64,000 nucleotides of DNA, from positions 124,001-188,000 of the forward strand of contig JAEWMJ010000006.1 of assembly GCA_023393165.1 (NCBI GenBank), given 5' to 3'. The DNA comes from Bacillota bacterium. GTDB taxonomy: Bacteria > Bacillota > Clostridia > Christensenellales > Christensenellaceae. The notes beneath the pieces are model-generated. The model had not been told where the DNA came from. It saw nothing but the letters and a program-made list of their open reading frames with translations, and ran no database searches. Position 1 is the stretch's first letter. Each line of letters opens with the position of its first letter. The translations under genes and the position numbers were made by a program. Shown one piece after another: positions 1 through 7,485 of the stretch.

Positions 1-537
1 CTGGTCCTGATCGATCCCGTTATGGCGGATAACGGAAAACTTTATTCCATATTTACACCCCGGTTCGCGCAGGGTATGGCAAGATTCTGCGGCAATGCGG
101 ATATTATTGTCCCCAATATCACCGAAGCGGCGTTCCTTTTAGGGGAATCATACCGGCCCGGGCCTTATGACCGGGCGTATATTGAATCCCTGCTCAAAAG
201 ATTGAGCGGTCTGGGCGCCAGGCAGGTGGTTTTGACCGGGGTATGGCTGAAAGAGGATCATCTGGGAGCGGCTGCCCTGGACAGCCGGACTGGCAATATC
301 AGTTTTGCTTTTCAGAGAAGGATCGAGGGCCTTTATCACGGGACCGGAGACGTGTTTGCCAGCGCGCTTCTGGGCGCGCTGATGAACGGGTTTGCTTTGC
401 AGGATTCCGCTCAGATTGCGGTCGATTTTACGGTGAACAGTATAGAAAGAACCCTGAAGGCCGGTACGGATGTCCGCTTCGGCGTGAATTTTGAGCAGGA
501 ACTGCCGGGTTATATACGTTCGCTGAATCTGATATAA
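1..537 (+). CDS. pdxY: Pyridoxamine/pyridoxal kinase-like protein, 5' truncated by window edge
   Basis: This is the C-terminal part of a PfkB/ribokinase-fold vitamin B6 kinase, which phosphorylates pyridoxal or pyridoxamine to the 5'-phosphate. The reading frame is open from base 1 (LVLIDPVMADNGKLY...), so the N-terminus lies outside the window; about 178 residues are present. The segment DPVMADNGKLY is typical of the PdxY/PdxK nucleotide-side loop, and YHGTGDVFASALLGAL near the C-terminus is the GTGD anion-hole motif whose Asp is the catalytic base in this family. Family and fold are clear. Preference for pyridoxamine over pyridoxal is inferred only from overall resemblance. It ends at TAA before a structured intergenic region. 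Confidence 0.85.
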   Translation: MVLIDPVMADNGKLYSIFTPRFAQGMARFCGNADIIVPNITEAAFLLGESYRPGPYDRAYIESLLKRLSGLGARQVVLTGVWLKEDHLGAAALDSRTGNISFAFQRRIEGLYHGTGDVFASALLGALMNGFALQDSAQIAVDFTVNSIERTLKAGTDVRFGVNFEQELPGYIRSLNLI

Positions 538-578
538 TACTATTCTGCGATTAAAATATTTCAGATTTTAATCCAGCA

Positions 579-671
579 ATTTGCAATTGCCGCTGCGCTG
601 AAGGCGCAGGCAGATCGTATTGCACGATATTTGCGTAGCAAATTAAAAACTGAAAGTTTTTAATTGCAAAT
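579..671. repeat. Dense cluster of inverted repeats between pdxY and the FMN-binding gene
   Basis: Within about 93 bases four short hairpins can be drawn: CTGCGC/GCGCAG (593-598 with 604-609), ATCGT/ACGAT (614-618 with 624-628), TTTGC/GCAAA (630-634 with 638-642) and an 11-bp perfect AATTAAAAACT/AGTTTTTAATT stem (641-651 with 655-665). The outer arms ATTTGCAATT (579-588) and AATTGCAAAT (662-671) are also perfect inverted repeats and would enclose the whole block. There is no T-run after the last stem, so it is not a simple terminator. It could be a small miniature repeat element or a structured leader of the downstream gene; I found no second copy in this window. Confidence 0.5.
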
Positions 672-725
672 CAGTATAAAACGGCGGTTTTAAAATCTCA
701 ATTTATTTGGGGGAAGGGGTTTTGC

Positions 726-1133
726 ATGGTGAAACAAAAGAAAAAGAAAAGAAGGATCGCTTTATGGATCGTACTTGGAGTGGTGGCGTTTCTTGTGATT
801 TTTTCCGCATCCTTTTTAATGATGGGCCAGGGAACGATCAAGGAGATGACGATAGGGAATGTTTCTGCGGCGGAAGTGCCCGACGGAACTTACACCGGCA
901 ATTTTGACGGATACAGGTGGTCCAATACCCTTCAGGTGACGGTTGCCGGGGGAAAAATAACCGGTATCGAGATGATAAAGGATCAAAGCGTAGCGGTGCC
1001 GGATGTCAGCGGTAAACTGTTTGCAGCCGTCGTGGAAAAACAGTCCCTTCAGGTGGACGCCGTAACGGGCGCTACCGTTTCAAGCAAAGCCTATTTAAAG
1101 GCGATAGAAAATGCGCTGGCAGGTGAAAAATAA
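726..1133 (+). CDS. Membrane-anchored FMN-binding domain protein
   Basis: A 135-residue protein with a very basic start (KQKKKKRR), one membrane segment at about residues 11-32 and an extracytoplasmic FMN-binding (FMN_bind, NqrC/RnfG-like) domain from about residue 50. The segment DAVTGAT (111-117) followed by SSKAYLKAIENAL matches the flavinylation motif in which ApbE attaches FMN through a phosphoester to the last Thr. Such small proteins carry electrons across or along the membrane surface. No ApbE or partner reductase gene lies in the window. The start is supported by a GGGGAAGGGG purine run just upstream. The gene stands alone between a structured region and a terminator, so its electron donor is unknown. 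Confidence 0.8.
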   Translation: MVKQKKKKRRIALWIVLGVVAFLVIFSASFLMMGQGTIKEMTIGNVSAAEVPDGTYTGNFDGYRWSNTLQVTVAGGKITGIEMIKDQSVAVPDVSGKLFAAVVEKQSLQVDAVTGATVSSKAYLKAIENALAGEK

Positions 1134-1168
1134 TTTAAAAAGTCTTTTCATTCATTAAACCGGCATTT

Positions 1169-1206
1169 AAAACACCCCAAAAGCAGTTGGCCTTTTGAGG
1201 TGTTTC
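1169..1206. terminator. Rho-independent terminator, likely bidirectional
   Basis: The inverted repeat AAACACCCCAAAAG / CCTTTTGAGGTGTTT encloses a short loop and is flanked by A- and T-rich sequence on both sides. It ends the FMN-binding gene on the plus strand and could also stop minus-strand transcription from the blaI region. Confidence 0.75.
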
Positions 1207-1275
1207 TTGATTATGCGTAGAACGGAAGATTTGTATTGATACCCATGATTTTAATTATTTGAGGGCTGAACGGCT

Positions 1276-1455
1276 TCAATCATCCCTCCGTCCAAAGCGT
1301 TCAGCAGCAAATCTTCCCGGCGAAAAAAAGATTCCTTGCCGCCGGACGTTTGATAGATGCTTGCCATAAAATGCCATGCCGGAATCAGCCATGGTGGCCG
1401 CAAATATAACGCCGGAATAGATTGAGACCGTGAGAAGGGTCATTAAAATCTCCAT
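1276..1455 (-). pseudogene. Short remnant after blaI, possibly of a BlaR1/M56-type sensor
   Basis: Directly after blaI an ATG at 1455 with an AAGGAGATGTAAT ribosome binding site opens a frame beginning MEILMTLLTVSIYSGVIFAA, a hydrophobic stretch like the first membrane helix of BlaR1/MecR1 (M56) sensor proteases. It then loses any recognisable sequence and stops after about 59 residues, whereas BlaR1 is roughly 400-600 residues. A second frame on the same strand, 1367-1251, reads MASIYQTSGG...GGMIEAVQPSNN and looks protein-like, suggesting a frameshift or internal deletion. The likeliest reading is a decayed partner gene of blaI. A genuine small membrane protein translated with blaI cannot be excluded. 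Confidence 0.4.
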
Positions 1456-1456
1456 A

Positions 1457-1843
1457 TTACATCTCCTTTTTGGCGTTGCCGCCAAGGTTTGCAATAAGAG
1501 CCTGCAGTTCCTCTCTGTCTTTTTCGCTGAGACCGCTTTTTTGAATCATGCTTACCAAAAGAAGGCGGGATGAGTCCTCCGTCATCTTGGAGAGGATGTA
1601 GCTGCTCTCTTTCTCGATGCAATCCTTTCGTCCGATCAGCGGATAATAGCAGCGGCTGCCTCTCACGGTTTTATATCCGATCAGCTTCTTGTCCGTCATC
1701 CGCTTTAAATAAGTTAAAAAACTGCTGCGGGTCCAGTCTACGGAAGTTGCCGTTGCATCCATAATTTCAGACAGAAACAGGGGATTTTTTTGCCACAGCG
1801 TTTCCATCAGCACCCATTCCTGTTTTGACAGCGTTTCTTTCAT
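1457..1843 (-). CDS. blaI: BlaI/MecI/CopY family transcriptional repressor
   Basis: A 128-residue winged-helix repressor of the BlaI/MecI family, which binds DNA as a dimer at TACA/TGTA operators and is normally inactivated when a BlaR1-type membrane protease cleaves it. The N-terminus (KQEWVLMETLWQKNPLFLSEI, then WTRSSFLTYLKRMTDKKLIG) gives the recognition helix and wing; the C-terminal half, with SRLLLVSMIQKSGLSEKDREEL, is the dimerisation part holding the usual cleavage region. A perfect palindromic operator lies 40-55 bases upstream, so autoregulation is likely. No beta-lactamase or full-length BlaR1 lies nearby, so its target and inducer are unknown. Family assignment is firm. Confidence 0.9.
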   Translation of the reverse strand: MKETLSKQEWVLMETLWQKNPLFLSEIMDATATSVDWTRSSFLTYLKRMTDKKLIGYKTVRGSRCYYPLIGRKDCIEKESSYILSKMTEDSSRLLLVSMIQKSGLSEKDREELQALIANLGGNAKKEM

Positions 1844-1882
1844 GTAAACCGCTCCTTTATTGTATTATAAAACAAACATATC

Positions 1883-1898
1883 GTCTACAATTGTAGAC
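1883..1898. promoter_or_regulatory. BlaI-type operator palindrome
   Basis: GTCTACAATTGTAGAC is a perfect 16-bp palindrome containing the TACA/TGTA half-sites recognised by BlaI/MecI repressors. It sits 40 bases upstream of the blaI start on the minus strand and about 50 bases upstream of the plus-strand promoter for the EAL-GGDEF gene. The obvious role is autorepression of blaI. Confidence 0.75.
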
Positions 1899-1947
1899 AT
1901 ATTATTGTAAGAAGTCAACATTATATTTCTGTGGCGTCAAGCAAAGC

Positions 1948-1976
1948 TTGTCTATTTAACATTTATTATGTATAAT
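1948..1976 (+). promoter_or_regulatory. Sigma-A promoter for the EAL-GGDEF gene
   Basis: TTGTCT (1948-1953), a 17-base spacer and TATAAT (1971-1976) form a good housekeeping promoter. Transcription would start near 1983 and give a leader of about 100 bases. Confidence 0.6.
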
Positions 1977-2004
1977 GAATCCAATGATGTAATGTGCGGT
2001 TGGC

Positions 2005-2057
2005 AAAGCAGCCTTTGGATAAAGCTTTATGGCTTCTTCCAAAGGCTTTATTTTTTT
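2005..2057 (+). promoter_or_regulatory. Terminator-like hairpin in the leader of the EAL-GGDEF gene
   Basis: CCTTTGGA (2012-2019) pairs with TCCAAAGG (2038-2045), the stem can be extended by AAAG/CTTT, and seven T residues follow. It lies between the predicted transcription start (about 1983) and the ribosome binding site (about 2069-2074), so it would work as an attenuator of the c-di-GMP gene. It is too short and lacks the conserved core of a c-di-GMP riboswitch. Confidence 0.45.
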
Positions 2058-2083
2058 ACCGGATTTTCGGGAGGACTTTGCGG

Positions 2084-3928
2084 ATGATTTGTGATTTAAA
2101 AAACGGAGAATTACCGGATATCAACGATATTATTATGCACAAAAAGCTGACCGCGCATTTTCAGCCGGTTGTATCGGTGAGCAGGAAAATGGTCATCGGA
2201 ATTGAAGGGCTGATCCGGGGAGTGGATTCGTCAAAAAATTCTTTGATCCCTCCTTCGGCCTTGTTTGAAGCCGCATATCTGGAAGGAAGCATGCTTGCGC
2301 TTGACAGAATCTGCAGGGAGAAGGTCATTCAGGAATTCGGAGCGGTCTATAAAAGCCGGAACGACAAATTGCTGTTTTTGAATATGGACGCTTCAATCCT
2401 GGATACTGTTTCGGGTTCCAATTATTTAACCAATCAGGTCAAAGCCCATAAAATAGATCCCAGGAATATTGTCATTGAAATCAATGAGACAAAGGTTCAG
2501 GATAGCGCGGCTTTAAAAAAATTCGTGGACACTTACCGTAAAATGGGGTTCATGGTGGCGCTGGACGATGTGGGCACCGGGTTTTCAAACATGGACAGAA
2601 TATTGCTCGTAAAGCCCGATATTATAAAAATTGATATGTCCATTGTCAGAAATATAGACACCGATTATTACAAACAGGGTGCATTCAAATCTCTTGTAAA
2701 CCTGTCCAACAGGATCGGGACGCTTGTGATCGCCGAAGGCGTGGAGACCGAAGCGGAAGCCACCCAGATTTTAAGGCTTGGCGGACATATGATTCAGGGT
2801 TATTATTTTACAAAGCCGCAGGAACTTTCAGAGGATTGGGATATTTTTTCAAACGATAAGGTCGAGATGCTGAGCAGAAATTTTAACCGGCATATGAAGA
2901 AAAGAATCGCTCACGAGAGAGAAAAGGATAGGAAACTGAACGGCATTGTAAATTCCTCCATCAGGGAACTGGCCCGGGTGTCCTGTGCGGACTTCGACAG
3001 CGTCCTTCTGGATATTATCTGGGAAAACAAAAACATCGAGTGCGCCTATATCCTGAACCGGAATGGAATTCAGATCAGCAACACCATCTGTTTTATGGAT
3101 AAAAAAGAAGTGAAGAAAAACCTGATTTTTTATTCCGCACAGATGGGCACCGACCATTCCATGGAACGGTATTACTACCCGCTGGTAAGCGCAAGACTGA
3201 ACAAATACACCACGGAACCTTACATATCACTTGCCACCGGCAACCTTTGCATCACGGTATCCAGTTTTTTTACCAATGTGGAACATAATAGGTGTATTTT
3301 GTGTATGGATTTTATTGCGGAGGATACGCTCGGAACGCATGAACTGATCAAAGAAATCGGCACAACCAACCTGGTTTTGGATATCAACGGCAAATCGGTT
3401 GCGGACGTGGGCAGGATCATTACCAAAATGAATCAGGAGATGGTGAAAGACAGCCTGACCAATACTTACAACCGCAGGTACATCGACGAGAGGCTTTTGG
3501 TGGATATTTTTAACGCATCCAACCAAAACTTGCCCATATCGGTGATAATGGCCGATTTGGATCATTTTAAAAAAGTAAACGACACCTTCGGGCATCTGGC
3601 CGGAGATCATGTTCTCAAGGAATTTGCGCGCATCGCAAAAAAACACATCCGAAAGAATTCGGACTGGATTGCAAGATACGGAGGAGAAGAATTCCTCATC
3701 GTACTTGTGGACGCGGACGAGGAAGCGGCGTTCACGGTCGCGGAAAAGGTGCGCCAATCCGTTGAAAAAGCGAATATTCAGTATAAGGACAGAAATATCC
3801 GGATTACCGCAAGTTTTGGGACATATACGCTGAAATCTCCGAAGATGACCTATGAACAGCTGATCGAATACGCGGACCGGAATCTTTATATGGCGAAAAA
3901 CAGCGGACGAAACAAGACTATATGCTGA
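2084..3928 (+). CDS. EAL and GGDEF domain protein (cyclic di-GMP turnover)
   Basis: A 614-residue cytoplasmic protein with an N-terminal EAL phosphodiesterase domain (about 20-270), a central unassigned sensory stretch (about 290-440) and a C-terminal GGDEF domain (about 450-614). The EAL signature is EGL (Glu41), but the other metal and catalytic positions are present: LNMDAS, EINE, LDDVGTGF, KIDMS, AEGVE and QGYYF. The cyclase signature is GGEEF (about 533-537) in RYGGEEF, and the I-site Arg is replaced by Lys (KNSD). It could make, break or merely sense cyclic di-GMP. The start at 2084 is chosen for its GGGAGG site; an upstream in-frame ATG at 1994 lies in the leader hairpin. Confidence 0.85.
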   Translation: MICDLKNGELPDINDIIMHKKLTAHFQPVVSVSRKMVIGIEGLIRGVDSSKNSLIPPSALFEAAYLEGSMLALDRICREKVIQEFGAVYKSRNDKLLFLNMDASILDTVSGSNYLTNQVKAHKIDPRNIVIEINETKVQDSAALKKFVDTYRKMGFMVALDDVGTGFSNMDRILLVKPDIIKIDMSIVRNIDTDYYKQGAFKSLVNLSNRIGTLVIAEGVETEAEATQILRLGGHMIQGYYFTKPQELSEDWDIFSNDKVEMLSRNFNRHMKKRIAHEREKDRKLNGIVNSSIRELARVSCADFDSVLLDIIWENKNIECAYILNRNGIQISNTICFMDKKEVKKNLIFYSAQMGTDHSMERYYYPLVSARLNKYTTEPYISLATGNLCITVSSFFTNVEHNRCILCMDFIAEDTLGTHELIKEIGTTNLVLDINGKSVADVGRIITKMNQEMVKDSLTNTYNRRYIDERLLVDIFNASNQNLPISVIMADLDHFKKVNDTFGHLAGDHVLKEFARIAKKHIRKNSDWIARYGGEEFLIVLVDADEEAAFTVAEKVRQSVEKANIQYKDRNIRITASFGTYTLKSPKMTYEQLIEYADRNLYMAKNSGRNKTIC

Positions 3929-3967
3929 ATAATCCGCGTTAGATTAGTCTTTCTTTACTTTGCCGTA

Positions 3968-4011
3968 AAAAAAAGGGCTCCCCGGCGTTGGCGGAGGAGC
4001 GCCTTTATGAA
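3968..4011 (-). terminator. Terminator of the lacI-type gene (minus strand)
   Basis: On the minus strand an imperfect GC-rich stem (AAAGGCGCTCCTCC against GGGGAGCCCTTT) is followed by eight T residues. It ends the symporter-lacI transcript and separates it from the convergent EAL-GGDEF gene. Confidence 0.65.
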
Positions 4012-4036
4012 TAAATTATGGGAAATGGTTTCCCGA

Positions 4037-5035
4037 TTACAGTGTGGTCTCCCGCAGTATGAGAGACGGCTTCAGCGTTATTTTTAAATTACGCCGCGGA
4101 TTTTTGTTGATGATATCCAAAAGGAGCTGTACGCCGGTGGCGCCGATCTCTTCGGTAGGCTGTTTTACCGTACTTAACTTCGGATAAAGCATGGAAGCAT
4201 AGGGGTGGTCGTCAAATCCCACCACCGCAAGCTGCCGGGGCACGGATATCCCAAAATGCTGCGCGGCGTTTAAAACGCCGAAAGCCGTATTGTCGTCCGC
4301 GGCAAAAACGGCGTCGGGCAGGATGCCTTTTTGCATCCAGTTCTGAACGGCCCGGTAACCGCATGCAACCGTAAAATCGCCGGTTATAACGAGATCGGGA
4401 TCCGCTTCCATACCGCCGTCGCGCAGCGCCTCCATATAGCCGCGCATTCTTTCGCTGCTGCTTTCAAACTGGTCCGCGCCCGAAATATGGGCGATCTTTT
4501 TTGCGCCGCTTTTCATAAGATGCATTGTCGCCTCGTAGCCGCCGAAAAAATTATCCACCGTTACGGTCGGGACCTGCAGGTTGACCTGGTGCTGATCCAT
4601 CAATACAAAGGGAACATTTCTTTTTTTCAGTTCAAAAAAATACCCGTTGCCGCAAATCGGCGTCAGAACCAGAATCCCGTCCACCCTGCCTTCCAAAAAA
4701 AGCGACGCGTAGGCGCTCTCGGAAAAGTCGTCGTAGTTTGCGGCGGATACAACCACCATAAACATTCCGTTTTCCTTGAGCGTTTTCTCCACGGAGGACA
4801 TCACCTGGATCACAAAAGCGTCGGTCAAGCTTGGAACGACCAGGGATATCATTGCGGTTTTCCCGCTGGATAACGTCCTAGCCGCGGCGTTTGGCCTGTA
4901 ATCGAGTTCTTTTATCGCGTTTTCAACCTTTATCCGGTTGCTTTCCCTTACGTTCGGATTATTGTTTAAAACCCTTGAAACGGTGACAACCGACAGTCCG
5001 GTCTTTTTTGCTATATCATATATATTTACTGCCAT
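4037..5035 (-). CDS. LacI family repressor of the adjacent beta-glucoside locus
   Basis: A 332-residue LacI-family regulator: an N-terminal helix-turn-helix and hinge (NIYDIAKKTGLSVVTVSRVLNN, then YRPNAAARTLSSGKT) followed by a periplasmic-binding-protein-like sugar sensor from about residue 60. It is the second gene of a minus-strand pair after the sugar symporter, with 73 bases between them and a GGGAG ribosome binding site. Two CG-centred LacI-type operators lie in the divergent promoter region upstream of the symporter. It therefore probably controls both arms of the locus and itself. The inducer is likely a beta-linked disaccharide or its phosphorylated form, by inference from the neighbours. 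Confidence 0.88.
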   Translation of the reverse strand: MAVNIYDIAKKTGLSVVTVSRVLNNNPNVRESNRIKVENAIKELDYRPNAAARTLSSGKTAMISLVVPSLTDAFVIQVMSSVEKTLKENGMFMVVVSAANYDDFSESAYASLFLEGRVDGILVLTPICGNGYFFELKKRNVPFVLMDQHQVNLQVPTVTVDNFFGGYEATMHLMKSGAKKIAHISGADQFESSSERMRGYMEALRDGGMEADPDLVITGDFTVACGYRAVQNWMQKGILPDAVFAADDNTAFGVLNAAQHFGISVPRQLAVVGFDDHPYASMLYPKLSTVKQPTEEIGATGVQLLLDIINKNPRRNLKITLKPSLILRETTL

Positions 5036-5108
5036 TCAAACTCCCAGCTGTTTTTACGAATGTTTATACATCATTATATATTACTTCCGCAGCGTGATCA
5101 ATCGGCGT

Positions 5109-6497
5109 TTATTCCGCTATGATGCCGGCCTGCGCGTCAATTTTGGCGCTTTCCGGCTCTGGATTCTCCATTTTTCTTTCTTCAAGCTCCCTTAAAATTT
5201 CCGCATGGCGTTTTTCGGACAGGTTGTAGAATATCAGAAACACGTCCATGAGTACCAGCCCAATGGCCGGGGCCCAGGACAGCATCAGGATGATGGCTTC
5301 AAGCGCGGAACCCGTCTGCACGGCGTTTGCGACGTATCCAGATCCTTGCAGCCAGAATCCTGCGATGGCCCCGCCTGCGGCGGAAGAAAGGAGGGTCATA
5401 AACGTACCCATTGAAAAGATGATGCTTTCCGAACGCTTTCCGGTTTTCCATTCCCCGTACTCCACGGTATCCGCCTGCATGGAAAGCGTCATGACCAGCA
5501 TAACGCCGATGCCAACCATTGATATGGCGTTAAAGGCAAACACCAGCGGAAGATTTCCGTTGGCGTAATAGATCGCGGCGCTGAAAACCGCGCCTACGAT
5601 ACCGCTTGCCATTGCAGTTGCTTTCTTCCCGTACTTTTTGGAAATCGGCGGAGAAATGACCATTGCGGCGACCATGGGAATGAGGCCGGCCAGCGCGAAA
5701 AGCGGCACAAGATTTACATCGCCCACGTTATAGGTAAAATAATACGTTGCAACCGTCTGCTTGATGGTGATTGTGGTGCCAGTGAAAAAGGTGACCAGAA
5801 GAATCATCAGCAGCGGCCTGTTTTTAATGATGAGATCAATGGAATCCTTAAATTTCTCATTGGGCTTTTTAACGACTTTTATACGTTCTTTGGTATTGAT
5901 TGCGGCCATCAAGGCTCCGCCTGCACAGATAACGCCGTATATAACGGCCGTCCAAAAGTAGCCTGTTGAATTGCTGCCGCCGCCCAGCGTGCCGACAAGG
6001 GGTATTGTCAGGATCGCGACCAGAAGAGAGCCGATCGTCGCCATGATTTTGGGAATGGAGATTACTTTTGTCCTCTCCGCAGGATCCGACGTCATGGAGG
6101 GGGCCATGGACCAGTAAGGAATATCCATGATGCTGTATACCGAACACCAGAGGATATATGTCACAAAGGCGTAGACCACCTTGCCTGCCTGATCAAAGTT
6201 AGGATTGATAAAGCAGAGTATGGTCAGGACGCCGATCAGCACGCCGCCGATGCCGATAAACGGCCGATATTTGCCCGACTTCAGATTGACGCGGTCAATA
6301 ATAAAACCGGTCAGCGGATCGTTGACTGCGTCCCACAGTCTTGCCACCAGGAACAATGTGCCCACCAGGGCGGAAGATATCCCCACGTTGTCGGTGTAAA
6401 AAATCATCAGGTAAGACATCATAATGGCATAGGCGAAGTTCTGGCCGAATGCGCCCATACTGTAAGAAAATTTTTCAAATCCTGAAACCTTTTCCAT
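5109..6497 (-). CDS. GPH-family sugar:cation symporter (MelB type, MFS)
   Basis: A 462-residue membrane protein of the glycoside-pentoside-hexuronide:cation symporter family with about 12 membrane segments. The first loop SYSMGAFGQNFAYAIMMSYLMIFYTDNVG and the DAVNDPLTGFIIDRV segment, with its conserved Asp residues, are the cation/sugar signature of the MelB group. It imports an oligosaccharide or glycoside with Na+ or H+ without phosphorylating it, which fits the cytoplasmic kinase and glycosidases encoded divergently. The start at 6497 (MEKVSGFEK) is preferred because AGGAGG lies 7 bases upstream. It is the first gene of a two-gene transcript with the LacI regulator. Confidence 0.88.
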   Translation of the reverse strand: MEKVSGFEKFSYSMGAFGQNFAYAIMMSYLMIFYTDNVGISSALVGTLFLVARLWDAVNDPLTGFIIDRVNLKSGKYRPFIGIGGVLIGVLTILCFINPNFDQAGKVVYAFVTYILWCSVYSIMDIPYWSMAPSMTSDPAERTKVISIPKIMATIGSLLVAILTIPLVGTLGGGSNSTGYFWTAVIYGVICAGGALMAAINTKERIKVVKKPNEKFKDSIDLIIKNRPLLMILLVTFFTGTTITIKQTVATYYFTYNVGDVNLVPLFALAGLIPMVAAMVISPPISKKYGKKATAMASGIVGAVFSAAIYYANGNLPLVFAFNAISMVGIGVMLVMTLSMQADTVEYGEWKTGKRSESIIFSMGTFMTLLSSAAGGAIAGFWLQGSGYVANAVQTGSALEAIILMLSWAPAIGLVLMDVFLIFYNLSEKRHAEILRELEERKMENPEPESAKIDAQAGIIAE

Positions 6498-6551
6498 ACT
6501 TTTTCCTCCTATTTTGTTTGAATTTTTTAAGGACAAAACATCAAAAGAAAG

Positions 6552-6565
6552 TTAAAGCGGTTAAA
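6552..6565. promoter_or_regulatory. LacI-type operator 1
   Basis: TTAAAGCGGTTAAA is a near-palindrome with a central CG, as in LacI-family operators. It lies just downstream of the minus-strand -10 box (6577-6582), where a bound repressor would block the symporter transcript. The surrounding GAAAGTTAAAGCGGTT is repeated at the second operator. Confidence 0.55.
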
Positions 6566-6576
6566 TAATATAATTT

Positions 6577-6606
6577 ATTATATGATAAAATATTATGAAA
6601 AATCAA
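6577..6606 (-). promoter_or_regulatory. Promoter for symporter-lacI transcript
   Basis: Read on the minus strand, TTGATT (6606-6601), an 18-base spacer and TATAAT (6582-6577) form a sigma-A promoter about 80 bases upstream of the symporter start. Confidence 0.55.
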
Positions 6607-6634
6607 TATTAATTTAAAAATAAAATTATGAAAG

Positions 6635-6648
6635 TTAAAGCGGTTTAA
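6635..6648. promoter_or_regulatory. LacI-type operator 2
   Basis: TTAAAGCGGTTTAA abuts the -35 box of the plus-strand promoter. It is the better copy of the CG-centred site repeated at 6552-6565; the pair would allow one repressor to control both divergent transcripts, possibly by looping across about 83 bp. Confidence 0.6.
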
Positions 6649-6649
6649 A

Positions 6650-6679
6650 TTGACAAGGCTTTGGAAACTGTGATAGTAT
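6650..6679 (+). promoter_or_regulatory. Promoter for the PIG-L/GH4/kinase operon
   Basis: TTGACA (6650-6655) with an 18-base spacer and TAGTAT (6674-6679). It overlaps the end of operator 2 and lies about 45 bases upstream of the PIG-L start. Confidence 0.6.
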
Positions 6680-6723
6680 AAATCTGATTTCAAATATCAA
6701 TTCAATAATCGGAGGATATCGCA

Positions 6724-7476
6724 ATGGAACTGAAAGATATTCTGCCCCTGCCCGATCTGGAAAGCTGCCGCAGTATGCTCTGCATACAGCCCCACCCGGA
6801 CGACAACGAGGTTGGCGCCGGGGCAACAATCGCCAAGCTTGCGGCGCGCGGCTGCAGGATCGCCTATCTTACGGCAACTGACGGCGGCATGGGTTCTTCA
6901 GACCCGGCGGCCGATCCCCGGACAATAGCGGCAATCAGAAAAAAGGAAGTGGAGGCGTCGGCGGCTTTTCTTGGCGCAGCCGAAACTTTTTTTTTGAATT
7001 TGCCCGATGGCGGATATCCGGATGAAGAACTGCTTTGCCGGAGCATTGTGGGCGTCATCCGCCGGGTAAAGCCGGAAATTGTCCTTGCGCCCGACCCGTT
7101 TTTGCCGTACGAAGCCCATCCTGATCACCGCAGGGTTGGCATGGCGGCTGCCGAAGCCTGTTTATTCAGCCAGTTTCCGCTGTTCAAATCGCAAAGCGGC
7201 GCTCAAACGGAAGCCTGGTCGGTAGCCGGGATCGCTTTTTACGGTACGGCTTATCCGAATACATTTATAGACGTGGACGAAACCTGGGAGAAAAAAATAA
7301 AGGCGCTGGCGATTCATGAAAGCCAGTTCCCAAAGCCTGCGCTTGAAAAGCTGGGAATGTATTTTGCCTTTAAAGCCCGAGGATATGCTCAGGGCAAACC
7401 CTTTCAAATGGCGGAGGCGTTCAAGGTGCTCTCAGGCGATCATCTGCATATGAACGTCGATACCATTCATTTATAA
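6724..7476 (+). CDS. PIG-L/LmbE family N-deacetylase
   Basis: A 250-residue zinc-dependent deacetylase-like protein of the LmbE/PIG-L family, which removes acetyl groups from N-acetylglucosamine-containing molecules. The zinc motif QPHPDDNE (residues 22-29, His24 and Asp27) and a later DPFLPYEAHPDHRRVG segment (about 120-135) hold the metal ligands and catalytic Asp. There is no signal peptide, so it acts in the cytoplasm. It starts the plus-strand operon with GGAGG upstream and is 9 bases from the GH4 gene. The context suggests it deacetylates an imported N-acetylhexosaminyl disaccharide or its phosphate. This substrate is inferred. Confidence 0.8.
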   Translation: MELKDILPLPDLESCRSMLCIQPHPDDNEVGAGATIAKLAARGCRIAYLTATDGGMGSSDPAADPRTIAAIRKKEVEASAAFLGAAETFFLNLPDGGYPDEELLCRSIVGVIRRVKPEIVLAPDPFLPYEAHPDHRRVGMAAAEACLFSQFPLFKSQSGAQTEAWSVAGIAFYGTAYPNTFIDVDETWEKKIKALAIHESQFPKPALEKLGMYFAFKARGYAQGKPFQMAEAFKVLSGDHLHMNVDTIHL

Positions 7477-7485
7477 GGAGATCTT

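Noticed and set aside
1980..2060. Possible cyclic di-GMP riboswitch before the EAL-GGDEF gene
   Set aside because: The leader before the terminator-like hairpin is only about 20-25 bases and lacks the two-helix conserved core of GEMM-I or GEMM-II RNAs.
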